A stretch of 19,285 nt of DNA. Origin: Candidatus Poribacteria bacterium. GTDB taxonomy: Bacteria; Poribacteria; WGA-4E; GCA-2687025. The stretch's first letter is position 1; each line of letters begins with the position of its first letter. The notes below the pieces were generated by a model, which was given only the letters and a program-made list of their open reading frames with translations, did no database searches and was not told the origin of the DNA. The position numbers and the translations under genes were made by a program. Location of the stretch: positions 1-19,285 of the forward strand of contig JAQBWJ010000003.1 in assembly GCA_027625215.1 (NCBI GenBank), written 5' to 3'. Below are positions 9,120 to 16,344 of this stretch, piece by piece.

Positions 9120-9144
9120 TCGATTCTCTCGCTTCTCGAATCGA
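9120..9144 (+). other. Stem-loop in the rpsO-pnp spacer
   Basis: TCGATTC (9120-9126) pairs perfectly with GAATCGA (9138-9144) around an 11-nt loop, 12 nt after the rpsO stop. No T run follows, so it looks more like an RNA processing or stabilising hairpin than an intrinsic terminator. Confidence 0.4.
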
Positions 9145-9190
9145 CGTTCATCAGACCTCAGAGGGCGAGCGCACGGACGAGAAGGGGTTG

Positions 9191-9208
9191 CCGCACGCGA
9201 ACGTGCGG
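9191..9208 (+). promoter_or_regulatory. Stem-loop just upstream of the pnp ribosome binding site
   Basis: CCGCACG (9191-9197), loop CGAA, then CGTGCGG (9202-9208) make a perfect 7-bp GC-rich stem ending 3 nt before the pnp Shine-Dalgarno AAGGAG (9212-9217). In E. coli the pnp leader carries RNase III-cut hairpins used for autocontrol; a similar role here is inference from position. Confidence 0.45.
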
Positions 9209-9211
9209 CTG

Positions 9212-9227
9212 AAGGAGTACTCCCTTG
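9212..9227 (+). promoter_or_regulatory. pnp ribosome binding site within a palindrome
   Basis: AAGGAG (9212-9217) lies 7 nt before the TTG start and fixes it. The surrounding GGAGTACTCC (9214-9223) is a perfect palindrome, so the site could be partly masked in the RNA. Confidence 0.6.
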
Positions 9228-11585
9228 ATCACGACAGTCGAAACTCAACTAGGCAACGAAAAGCTCACGATACAGACCGGAAAAGTCGCCAAGCAAGCGC
9301 ACGGCGCGGTCTGGATTCAACATGGCGGAACGGTCATTCTCGCGACGACCGTCGCCGCGCCCGACGCCCGCGCCGACCTCGACTTTTTCCCCCTGACCGT
9401 CGATTACCGCGAACGGTTCTACGCGGTCGGCAGAGTGCCGAACGTCTACGGACGACGCGAACCCCGACCCGGCACCGGCGAAACCCTCACCGCCCGACAG
9501 ATCGACCACTGCATCCGTCCTCTGTTCCCCAAAGCGTTCAAGTTTGAAACGCAGGTCCAGATCATGGTGCTCTCCTCCGACAAGGAGCACCCGACGGAAT
9601 CGCTGGCGATCATCGGCGCGTCCGCCGCGTTGAGCATTTCCGACATCCCGTTCGCGGGACCCGTCGGCGGATTGGTCGTCGCGCGGGTGGGTGGCGAATT
9701 GGTCGCCGCGCCGACGTACGCGCAACTCGCCGAAGCGGACTTGCACTTTTTCGTCACCGGCACGAAGAAGGCGATCATGTCTTGCGAAGGCGACGCGCAC
9801 GAAGTCCCCGAAGAAGACCTCCTCAAAGCGCTTGAGTTCGCCCACGACGAGATCAAGAAGATCATCGACGTGCAGGAGGATTTGGTGCGACAGGTCGGTA
9901 AAGAGAAGCGCGTCGTCGCGGCGAAGGCTGCCGACAACCCGCTCGAAGCGCGCATCCGCGAACTTGCGACCGAGCGCGTCCGCAAGTCCATCGGCATGGA
10001 CGACAAACAGGCGCGCGATCAGTACCTCGCGGAAGCCCGCGCCCAAGTCGTCACCGAAATCGGCGACGAGTTCCACGCGGAACAGGAAGAGCACGAAGAC
10101 ATCGCGTCCAGCGTCTTCCGCGCCATCGAGAAAGAGGAGATGCGACGCTCCATTCTCGACCACGGCAAGCGGCTCGACGGGCGCGGCGTGAAGGAACTTC
10201 GCAACATCGAAAGCGAAGTCGGCGTGCTGCCGCGAACGCACGGCTCCTCGCTGTTCACGCGCGGTCAGACGCAAGCGTTGTGCGTCGTGACGCTCGGCGC
10301 GTCGATGGACGAGAACATCGTCCGCGACTTGACCGGCGAACACACGCAGCCGTTCTTCCTGCACTACAACTTTCCCGGGTACAGCGTCGGCGAAGTCCGA
10401 CGGTTCGCCGCCGCCAGCCGACGCGAAATCGGTCACGGCGCGTTGGCGGAATCCGCCCTGAAGCACATGGTCCCGGGCAAGGACGAGTTTCCCTACACGA
10501 TCCGCATCGTCTCGGAAATCCTCGAGTCGAGCGCGTCGTCTTCGATGGCGACCGTCTGCGGCGCGACGTTGGCGATGTTGGATGCGGGCATCCCGCTGAA
10601 GAAGCCTGTCGCGGGCGTCGGAGTCGGCTTGATTAAGGAAGGCGACAAGGAAGTCATCCTGACCGACATGATCGGCGCGGAGGACTTTCTCGGCGACATG
10701 GACTTCAAAATCGCCGGAACCAAAGACGGCGTGACGGCGATCCAACTCGACATCAAGATCGACGGCATCACCATCGACCTGATGCGTCGCGCGCTTGAAC
10801 AGGCGCACGAAGCGCGTCTCCAAGTGCTCGACCTGATGAACCAGACGATCTCGCAAGCGCGCGAAGACGTGTCGCCGTACGCGCCGCGCATCCTGTCGCT
10901 GATGATCCCGACCGACCGCATCGGCGAGTTGATCGGTCCCGGCGGCAAGGTGATTCGCGGACTGCAAGACGAGTTCGGCGTGCAGATCAGCGTGGACGAC
11001 GACGGCAGCGTGCAAATCGCCTCCACGAACGCGGAAGGCGCGACCGCCGCTCACAAGACGGTCACGGCGATGTTCATGGAGATCGAGACAGGCATGGTGT
11101 TCACGGGTCCCGTGACTCGCATCACCCCGTTCGGCGCGTTCGTTGAAGTCATCAAAGGGCGCGACGGGCTCATCCACATCTCCGACCTCGCGGAAGGCTA
11201 TGTCCGGCGGGTGGAGGATGTCGTCAACATTGGCGATACGGTGGAAGTGCGCGTCGTGAAGGTCGATGATCGCGGACGAGTCGATCTCGAACCGACGACG
11301 AAACTTGCCGACGGCGAACCCCGCACGGGCGGCGACGGCGATGACGACGAAGAAGGCGGCGACGGTGGCGGTGAACGTCGAAGCGGCGGAGATGATCGAC
11401 GCGGTGGCGGTGGCGACCGTCGAGGCGGCGATGACCGACGCGGCGGCGGTGGCGACCGTCGAGGCGGTGGTGGTGATCGACGTGGCGGCGGCGGTGGCGA
11501 CCGTCGAGGCGGCGGTGGTGATCGACGCGGCGGCAGTGGCGGCGGACGCGGCGATACTCCGCGCGTTCCGAAGTCGCGGTACTAA
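9225..11585 (+). CDS. pnp: Polyribonucleotide nucleotidyltransferase (PNPase)
   Basis: PNPase degrades RNA 3'-to-5' by phosphorolysis as a trimer in the cytoplasm. Domains in order: first RNase PH-like domain (about 12-150), helical linker domain (about 240-310), second RNase PH-like domain (about 325-540), KH domain with the GPGG loop (571-574), and S1 domain (about 623-690, with FGAFVEV and GLIHISDL). The phosphate-binding serine run SSS (438-440) and catalytic D487, D493 and K495 (EDFLGDMDFK) are present, so it should be active. At 786 residues it is longer than the usual 700-720 because of a Gly/Arg/Asp-rich tail (about 700-778) with repeated DRRGGGG units. The start is TTG at 9225, supported by AAGGAG at 9212-9217 with 7 nt spacing. 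It follows rpsO and precedes an lptE-like gene. Confidence 0.97.
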   Translation: MITTVETQLGNEKLTIQTGKVAKQAHGAVWIQHGGTVILATTVAAPDARADLDFFPLTVDYRERFYAVGRVPNVYGRREPRPGTGETLTARQIDHCIRPLFPKAFKFETQVQIMVLSSDKEHPTESLAIIGASAALSISDIPFAGPVGGLVVARVGGELVAAPTYAQLAEADLHFFVTGTKKAIMSCEGDAHEVPEEDLLKALEFAHDEIKKIIDVQEDLVRQVGKEKRVVAAKAADNPLEARIRELATERVRKSIGMDDKQARDQYLAEARAQVVTEIGDEFHAEQEEHEDIASSVFRAIEKEEMRRSILDHGKRLDGRGVKELRNIESEVGVLPRTHGSSLFTRGQTQALCVVTLGASMDENIVRDLTGEHTQPFFLHYNFPGYSVGEVRRFAAASRREIGHGALAESALKHMVPGKDEFPYTIRIVSEILESSASSSMATVCGATLAMLDAGIPLKKPVAGVGVGLIKEGDKEVILTDMIGAEDFLGDMDFKIAGTKDGVTAIQLDIKIDGITIDLMRRALEQAHEARLQVLDLMNQTISQAREDVSPYAPRILSLMIPTDRIGELIGPGGKVIRGLQDEFGVQISVDDDGSVQIASTNAEGATAAHKTVTAMFMEIETGMVFTGPVTRITPFGAFVEVIKGRDGLIHISDLAEGYVRRVEDVVNIGDTVEVRVVKVDDRGRVDLEPTTKLADGEPRTGGDGDDDEEGGDGGGERRSGGDDRRGGGGDRRGGDDRRGGGGDRRGGGGDRRGGGGGDRRGGGGDRRGGSGGGRGDTPRVPKSRY
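11409..11512 (+). repeat. In-frame repeats encoding the PNPase RGG-like tail
   Basis: The 20-mer GGTGGCGACCGTCGAGGCGG occurs exactly three times, starting at 11409, 11448 and 11493. The offsets of 39 and 45 nt keep the frame. The copies encode GDRRGG-type units. The surrounding low-complexity region spans about 11340-11560 and may vary in length between strains through slippage. Confidence 0.8.
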
Positions 11586-11663
11586 TCCCCGCGCGATTTC
11601 GTCGATCCCCGTGTCAACGACCTCGCGTCTCAACCCGTTTCAGTACGTGAGACCCGATGTGAC

Positions 11664-12191
11664 GTGAGACAGTTGATGACACGCACACAAACGATTAGCG
11701 CAATGATGATCGCCGCATTCGCATGGACGTCGGGGTTTCTCCTCGTCTTTGGCGGGTGCGGCTATCATTCTGTTTCGCCCTACCTCAATCATATCGACAC
11801 GATCACCATCGTGCCGGTGACGAACCAGACCCAACTGTTCGAGCTCGGCGACGAAATGACGACCGCCCTTCAGTCGCGCTTCCGTTCCAAATGGACGACG
11901 GGGCAGGACTCCGAACTCGAAATGACGTTGCTCGAATACGACTACGAGCCGCTGCGGTTCGACGTGAACAATCAGCCGGAACGCTGGCGCATGTACGTTC
12001 GCGTCAATTATAGGTTCTACGACAACGTCGAGAACCGCATCATCACCGACGTGGAGGACTACGAGTTCCACTACGATTTCTGGACGGTGACAGGGCGCGG
12101 CGAAGACCCGGAGGACGAACAGACCGCGCGCGGCAACCTCATCAAAGAGTTCACGGACGCGCTCTACTACACGATTGCGGAACAGTGGTAG
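11664..12191 (+). CDS. lptE: LptE-like LPS-assembly lipoprotein
   Basis: LptE-family lipoproteins plug the LptD barrel and help insert lipopolysaccharide into the outer membrane. The protein has 175 residues from the GTG at 11664, or 171 from the ATG at 11676; neither start has a strong ribosome binding site. A signal peptide (hydrophobic segment about 13-30) ends in FGGC with the lipidated cysteine at C32, directly followed by the GYHS motif typical of the family. The pattern of strands (IDTITIVPVTNQT, then LFELGDEMTTALQSRF, then YVRVNYRFYD) and the C-terminal helix ending in IAEQW fit the LptE fold. It lies 78 nt after pnp on the same strand. The family assignment is based on pattern; an LptD partner is not in this window. 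Confidence 0.75.
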   Translation: MRQLMTRTQTISAMMIAAFAWTSGFLLVFGGCGYHSVSPYLNHIDTITIVPVTNQTQLFELGDEMTTALQSRFRSKWTTGQDSELEMTLLEYDYEPLRFDVNNQPERWRMYVRVNYRFYDNVENRIITDVEDYEFHYDFWTVTGRGEDPEDEQTARGNLIKEFTDALYYTIAEQW

Positions 12192-12511
12192 CTCCGTGTC
12201 GCCGTTCTCTCAATGGCAGTTGGGCGAGGATGGCGGCGTTGGAAGTACCGTGTCTTCTTTTCCCCTCAAACCGAATCGCCGTGATGAAAGCCGCTCAAGC
12301 GCAAACCTTGACTTTTCATCGCGCGTCCTTTACGGTATCGGATGCGTTTTAACGTGTCCAAAGCGCCCATGTAAGCCGTAGTATTAGAGAGATTGCGCCC
12401 GAAACGCGCCGATCCGATTTTTTCAAAGGACGCCGCGCCGACATAAACCGCCTTTGCGCCGATGAACGACGATGGTCGATCAAGCGGGTGGACGATAAGG
12501 AAACATCGAAG
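12192..12511 (+). other. Intergenic region between lptE and secD
   Basis: About 320 nt without a supported gene. It holds a promoter candidate (12308-12336) and an imperfect long-loop inverted repeat (12280-12290 with 12313-12323). Short open frames on both strands (12175-12381 and 12266-12517) have no recognisable features, and I do not accept them as genes. Confidence 0.5.
12308..12336 (+). promoter_or_regulatory. Possible sigma-70-type promoter for secD-secF
   Basis: TTGACT (12308-12313), a 17-nt spacer and TACGGT (12331-12336) give an ideal spacing with a good -35 and a weak -10. Transcription would begin near 12343, leaving a leader of about 170 nt before secD. The -10 sits in TACGGTATCG, nearly identical to the decamer at 8721-8730. 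Confidence 0.45.
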
Positions 12512-14509
12512 ATGCAACGTGTTCGTTGGTGGAGGGTGGGGCTGATCCTGTTCGCCTTGCTCCTATCCGTAATCTATATCCTGCCGAGTGTCCCGTCGTT
12601 TTACGGGTCGATGCTGGGCCATTTGCCGCGCAACATGCAGGGCGAAGGCGGCGTCACAAAGCCCGTCGCCGTCGATGACGGCATCGAGTTCAACCTGGAC
12701 GCCTTCTCCGCGAAATCGACGGAAGACCTGCAACGAGGCTATCGCTCCCTTGCGACGATTCTTCGCAGTCGGGCGCGGACGCTGGGTCTGACGGACGTGC
12801 AGATCAACGGCGCGTCCACCCCCACTGAAGACGCGACGAATATCCGTTCAACGGTGAAGATGACGTACACCGATCCGCAGAGCCGTCCGTCGCAGACGCT
12901 GATCAACCAGATGCAACTATTCGGCAAACTGCCGATGGGCGTGCGCGGCTGGCTTGTGCCGGAACAGCGCATCCAGTTGGGGTTGGATTTGAAAGGCGGC
13001 GTCTATCTCGTCCTCGAACTCGACTTGGACGAAGCGCAGGCGCAGTTGAAGAACGAGCTCCAAACGTCCGTCCAGACCGACCTGCGCGAGCGGTTCCGCG
13101 TGAACGCCCGCGATGTCCGCGTGGATGGGGACGCGCTCATCCTGTCGATCAAGCCGAACACCGACTGGGGCAAACCCGGCGACACGAAGAAACAGGACAC
13201 CGAAGATTACCTCGAAGGCAAAGAGAACCTGCGCCACACCGCGTTGAACAACGGCGCGCCGAACGCGGACGGGTTGATCGAATACCGCTTGGTGATCGAT
13301 CCCGGCAGCATGACCGAGCAGCAGGAACAAGCGTTGACGCAGGTGCTCGAAGTACTGCGGAACCGCATCGACGCATTCGGCGTCTCGGAACCGGATATTC
13401 GGCGCGAACCGAACCGTCCGCGCATCATCGTTCAACTGCCCGGCGCGAGCGACTCGTCCACAGCGGCGAACGTCGTCAAGACGATGGGTCGCCTCGAGTT
13501 CCGCATGGTGAAGCGACAGGACAACCGCACATGGTTCGGCGTGGCGAACCCTCCGGCGATTGAAGAAATCCCGCCGGACGCCGACCTGTTGTTCAGCCGC
13601 GAGGGGAACTGGTACGTCGTTGAGAAGCAGGTGGTGGTGACGGGCGGCGACCTCGTTCGCGCCGCGCCGCAGGCCTACTTCGCCGATATCGTTGTCGGCA
13701 TCAAGTTCGACGCGAACGGGCGACGCCGTTTCGGTCAGGCGACGAGCGATCATCGCGGCGAAAACCTCGCCATCGTGCTGGACGATACGGTTGTCTCCGC
13801 GCCGTCCATCGACGAACCGATCCTCGGCGGCGAGGCGATCATTCGCGGCGGCTTCACCCAAGAGGAAGCGGCGGACTTGTCGCGCGTGCTGCGAGCGGGC
13901 GCGTTTCCAGTCGGCGTGAAAATCGCCGAAGAGCGCACCGTCGGTCCGAGTCTTGGACGCGAAGCGATCAACAACGGAGCAAAGGCGGCGGCGCTTGGAT
14001 TGCTGCTGGTGCTGCTGTTCATGGTGTTCTTCTATCGGGTGGGCGGACTGTTCGCTTCGTTTGCGCTGATGATGAACGCGCTGATGATCCTCGCCGCGCT
14101 CGCCCTGTTGGGCGCGACGTTGACGCTGCCGGGTCTTGCAGGTCTGGTGCTGACCATTGGGATGGCGGTGGACGCGAACGTCCTCATCAACGAGCGCATC
14201 AAGGAAGAACTACGCACCGGCAAGACGGTGAACTCCGCGATCAACGCCGGGTACGGGCGGGTGTTTTGGACGATCTTCGACGCGAACCTGACGACGATTC
14301 TGACGGCAATCGTGCTGATTCAGTTCGGCACGGGTCCGATTCGCGGGTTCGGCGTCACGCTGACCATCGGCATCTGTACGAGCATGTTCACGTCGATGTT
14401 CGTGACGCGCGAGTTCTTCCGCTTGTTTGAAGGTCGAGGCGCGAAGTCGTTGCCGATCTACCCGTTGTTCGGATTTCGCCAAGCGGTCGCAAGCGATAGG
14501 AAAGGCTGA
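12512..14509 (+). CDS. secD: Protein translocase subunit SecD
   Basis: SecD works with SecF in the inner membrane, using the proton-motive force to help pull exported proteins through SecYEG. I choose the ATG at 12512 (665 residues): AAGGA at 12497-12501 precedes it and the protein then begins MQRVRWWR before the first membrane segment. An in-frame GTG at 12488 would add eight residues and has no good ribosome binding site. The family motif LGLDLKGG is at residues 156-163, followed by the large periplasmic region. The C-terminal half has about five membrane segments, including GMAVDANVLINERIKEE with the functionally important Asp (D554). All expected parts are present, and the length is slightly above the ~615 residues of E. 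coli SecD. secF begins 5 nt after its stop. Confidence 0.95.
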   Translation: MQRVRWWRVGLILFALLLSVIYILPSVPSFYGSMLGHLPRNMQGEGGVTKPVAVDDGIEFNLDAFSAKSTEDLQRGYRSLATILRSRARTLGLTDVQINGASTPTEDATNIRSTVKMTYTDPQSRPSQTLINQMQLFGKLPMGVRGWLVPEQRIQLGLDLKGGVYLVLELDLDEAQAQLKNELQTSVQTDLRERFRVNARDVRVDGDALILSIKPNTDWGKPGDTKKQDTEDYLEGKENLRHTALNNGAPNADGLIEYRLVIDPGSMTEQQEQALTQVLEVLRNRIDAFGVSEPDIRREPNRPRIIVQLPGASDSSTAANVVKTMGRLEFRMVKRQDNRTWFGVANPPAIEEIPPDADLLFSREGNWYVVEKQVVVTGGDLVRAAPQAYFADIVVGIKFDANGRRRFGQATSDHRGENLAIVLDDTVVSAPSIDEPILGGEAIIRGGFTQEEAADLSRVLRAGAFPVGVKIAEERTVGPSLGREAINNGAKAAALGLLLVLLFMVFFYRVGGLFASFALMMNALMILAALALLGATLTLPGLAGLVLTIGMAVDANVLINERIKEELRTGKTVNSAINAGYGRVFWTIFDANLTTILTAIVLIQFGTGPIRGFGVTLTIGICTSMFTSMFVTREFFRLFEGRGAKSLPIYPLFGFRQAVASDRKG

Positions 14510-14514
14510 GGATT

Positions 14515-15384
14515 GTGACGGACTCGATTAACTTTCTCGCGTTGCGACGCGCCGCGTTTACCGTCTCCGCCGTGTTGGTGGTGGCGGGTATGGGGTGGAT
14601 GATCGCGCAAGGCGGACCGAATCTCGGCATCGACTTTAAGGGCGGGGTACATATCGTCGTCAAATTCGCGCAGCCGGTGACGGTTGCCGAAGCGAACGCG
14701 ACGCTCACCGGAGCGGGCATCCCAAGCGGCAAGGTCGTCAGAGGGCAGAACAACGAACTGTTGATCGATGCGGTGGTGCATGAACCGGGCATCGGTCAGA
14801 AGATCGTGCAGACGTTCCGCAACCAGTATGCTGTCGAAGACGCGGCGATCACGGAAGTCGGCGCGAACGTGGGTCAGGACTTGCAACGCGCCGGGCTTAT
14901 CATGGTGACGCTGTCGTTGGGGCTGCTGTTGATCTACATTTCGTTGCGGTTTCAGTGGCGGTTCGCGGTCGGCGCGGTCGCGGCGTTGGTGCACGACGTG
15001 TTGATCACGTTGGGCATCTTCTCCGTGTTGAAGTTGGAGATCAACCTGCCGACGCTGGCGGCGTTCCTGACGGTTGTCGGCTACTCGGTGAACGACACGA
15101 TCATCGTTTTCGACCGTATCCGCGAAAACCAGCGATTGTTGCGCGGCATGAAGTTGGAAGACCTGATGAACGCGAGCATCACCCAGATGCTGACGCGCAC
15201 GCTGTTGACCTCGATGACGACGCTGTTCGTCGTGCTGTTGATCTTCGGGGCGTCGGGTCCCGGCGAATTGCGGACGTTCTCGCTGGCGCTGATCTTCGGG
15301 ATCGTCGTCGGGACGTACTCGTCCATCTACATTGCGAGCGCGTTGGTGCTGCTGCTGCGTCCGAAGGCGGCTCCGGCGGACTAG
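14515..15384 (+). CDS. secF: Protein translocase subunit SecF
   Basis: SecF is the partner of SecD in the export-assisting membrane complex. The protein has 289 residues from the GTG at 14515, 5 nt after the secD stop, with a short GAGGA stretch just upstream. It shows the first membrane segment (about residues 14-30), the LGIDFKGGV motif (about 39-47), a short periplasmic domain, then five more membrane segments. The conserved VGYSVNDTIIVFDRIREN motif (about 189-206) contains the key aspartates of the proton path. The length is a little below that of E. coli (323), mainly at the C-terminus. The next gene begins 5 nt after the TAG stop, so downstream genes may be co-transcribed. Confidence 0.95.
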   Translation: MTDSINFLALRRAAFTVSAVLVVAGMGWMIAQGGPNLGIDFKGGVHIVVKFAQPVTVAEANATLTGAGIPSGKVVRGQNNELLIDAVVHEPGIGQKIVQTFRNQYAVEDAAITEVGANVGQDLQRAGLIMVTLSLGLLLIYISLRFQWRFAVGAVAALVHDVLITLGIFSVLKLEINLPTLAAFLTVVGYSVNDTIIVFDRIRENQRLLRGMKLEDLMNASITQMLTRTLLTSMTTLFVVLLIFGASGPGELRTFSLALIFGIVVGTYSSIYIASALVLLLRPKAAPAD

Positions 15385-15389
15385 CGGAC

Positions 15390-15833
15390 GTGAATCGACA
15401 AGAGTTCGTCGCGTCGCGCGATCTGCCGGGCAAGGTGATTCGCGGCGATATTCGGTTTGAACCGGAAGAGTCGGACGAAAATGTCTTTCGATTCCGCGGA
15501 ATCCCCGTCGAAAACGCGCTCGATTGGGATGTGACGGTTCATGGCAGATTCCATGCGATTCGACGTTCCGTCACGTTTGTTTTTGTGGAATCCAAGACGG
15601 GTGCAATCTGCCGGTTGGATGTGAACAGCAAAGTCCATCGCAAAGTTGGACAAACTCACAAGCACGACCTTCGGTACGAAAACGATCCGTCCGTCAATCT
15701 CCCAACTGCCGTCGCGCGTCCCGATCTGCACGGCAAGCGTGTCGGGGAAATCTGGACAATCTTGTGTGAACAAGCGAAGATAACCCACGAAGGTCGGTTC
15801 ATCGATCCGTTTCCCGAGGGCATTATCCCATGA
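15390..15833 (+). CDS. DUF6978-like small protein, first gene of a two-gene accessory cassette
   Basis: 147 residues from the GTG at 15390, 5 nt after secF. A longer in-frame opening reaches back into secF but carries no sensible protein there. The centre reads GAICRLDVNSKVHR, then THKH (residues 71-92): a GxxxRLDv strand followed by three clustered histidines (H83, H90, H92). Near the C-terminus is WTILCEQAKI (122-131). From memory this layout (RlD, H, H-x-H, W-x3-FC) resembles the DUF6978 family, whose function is unknown. The histidines could bind metal or nucleic acid, but that is speculation. The stop overlaps the next start by ATGA, so the two proteins are probably made together. Base composition is lower in GC than secF; one hand-counted 60-nt line gave 48% against 70% in secF, consistent with horizontal origin. 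Confidence 0.7.
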   Translation: MNRQEFVASRDLPGKVIRGDIRFEPEESDENVFRFRGIPVENALDWDVTVHGRFHAIRRSVTFVFVESKTGAICRLDVNSKVHRKVGQTHKHDLRYENDPSVNLPTAVARPDLHGKRVGEIWTILCEQAKITHEGRFIDPFPEGIIP

Positions 15834-16321
15834 TTTCCGTCGAACAGTTGGAAGAGATGTTGGGGCGTTGTTCCTTGATTGTGGACGCGCAAACGCTTCA
15901 CGACGGTTCTCTTCGGTTTGCGACAATCTTTCTGCACGCAAACGATGAGTATGTCGATCTCAGATTGTACCGAGACGGAGATTCGCCGAATAGCCTGATT
16001 CTGTCAGACTTCGGCGACACAATTGACTACCTGCGCGACGTGCAGTTGAACCCTTGGGCGACGAAGAAACGGCACAAGGCGATTGAGTTCGTCTGCGAAT
16101 CTCTCGGCGTGGCGATAGACGGCAACCTGCTGCTCGTGCGTCTGTCCGAGGATGAACTGCCTAATCTCGCCGACGCAGTGATCCAGTTGAGTCACGCCTG
16201 TATCCGCATCACGGATATGACGCTCTATTCCCATCCCGACACGCCGAAAGCGATTCGAAACGAAATCCACGAACTGTTGGACGAGCTCTTGGTGGAAATC
16301 GAGCAACCGACAGCGAGTTGA
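15830..16321 (+). CDS. DUF1828-like protein, second gene of the cassette
   Basis: 163 residues from the ATG at 15830, which overlaps the preceding stop (ATGA). The pattern fits the DUF1828 family as I remember it: an N-terminal helix, a strand pair with DGS and YVDLRLYRDG, the signature LILSDFGDT (56-64) followed by a helix, then KAIEFVCESLGVAIDGNLLLVRL (83-105) and a final helix pair (114-157). DUF1828 proteins are small soluble proteins of unknown role, often found in variable genome regions and phage or plasmid settings. No membrane or export signal is seen. Lower GC than the flanking genes. Pairing with a DUF6978-like gene suggests a two-protein module, perhaps a toxin-antitoxin or defence-type system; nothing in the sequence proves that. 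Confidence 0.75.
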   Translation: MISVEQLEEMLGRCSLIVDAQTLHDGSLRFATIFLHANDEYVDLRLYRDGDSPNSLILSDFGDTIDYLRDVQLNPWATKKRHKAIEFVCESLGVAIDGNLLLVRLSEDELPNLADAVIQLSHACIRITDMTLYSHPDTPKAIRNEIHELLDELLVEIEQPTAS

Positions 16322-16344
16322 GCAGGGAGAGATGAGGCGGTCGT

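Noticed and set aside
11340..11560. Repeat cluster considered as a CRISPR-like or intergenic array
   Set aside because: The repeats are uneven, in frame and encode the Gly/Arg/Asp tail of PNPase.
9249..11633. A 794-codon open frame antisense to the whole pnp gene
   Set aside because: It mirrors pnp codon by codon, has no recognisable domain and has a low-complexity N-terminus from the tail repeats. It is explained by GC-rich codon bias leaving few antisense stops.
12266..12517. Small minus-strand frame in the lptE-secD gap
   Set aside because: It overlaps the secD start and promoter candidate, has no ribosome binding site evidence I trust and no recognisable protein features.
14955..15389. 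Upstream extension of the DUF6978-like gene into secF
   Set aside because: The extension overlaps the SecF membrane segments in another frame and reads as Arg/Gly-rich shadow sequence; the GTG right after the secF stop is the sensible start.
15542..15556. A sigma-54-like TGGCA-N6-ATGC match
   Set aside because: It lies inside the DUF6978-like coding region and lacks the usual TTGC at -12; likely chance.
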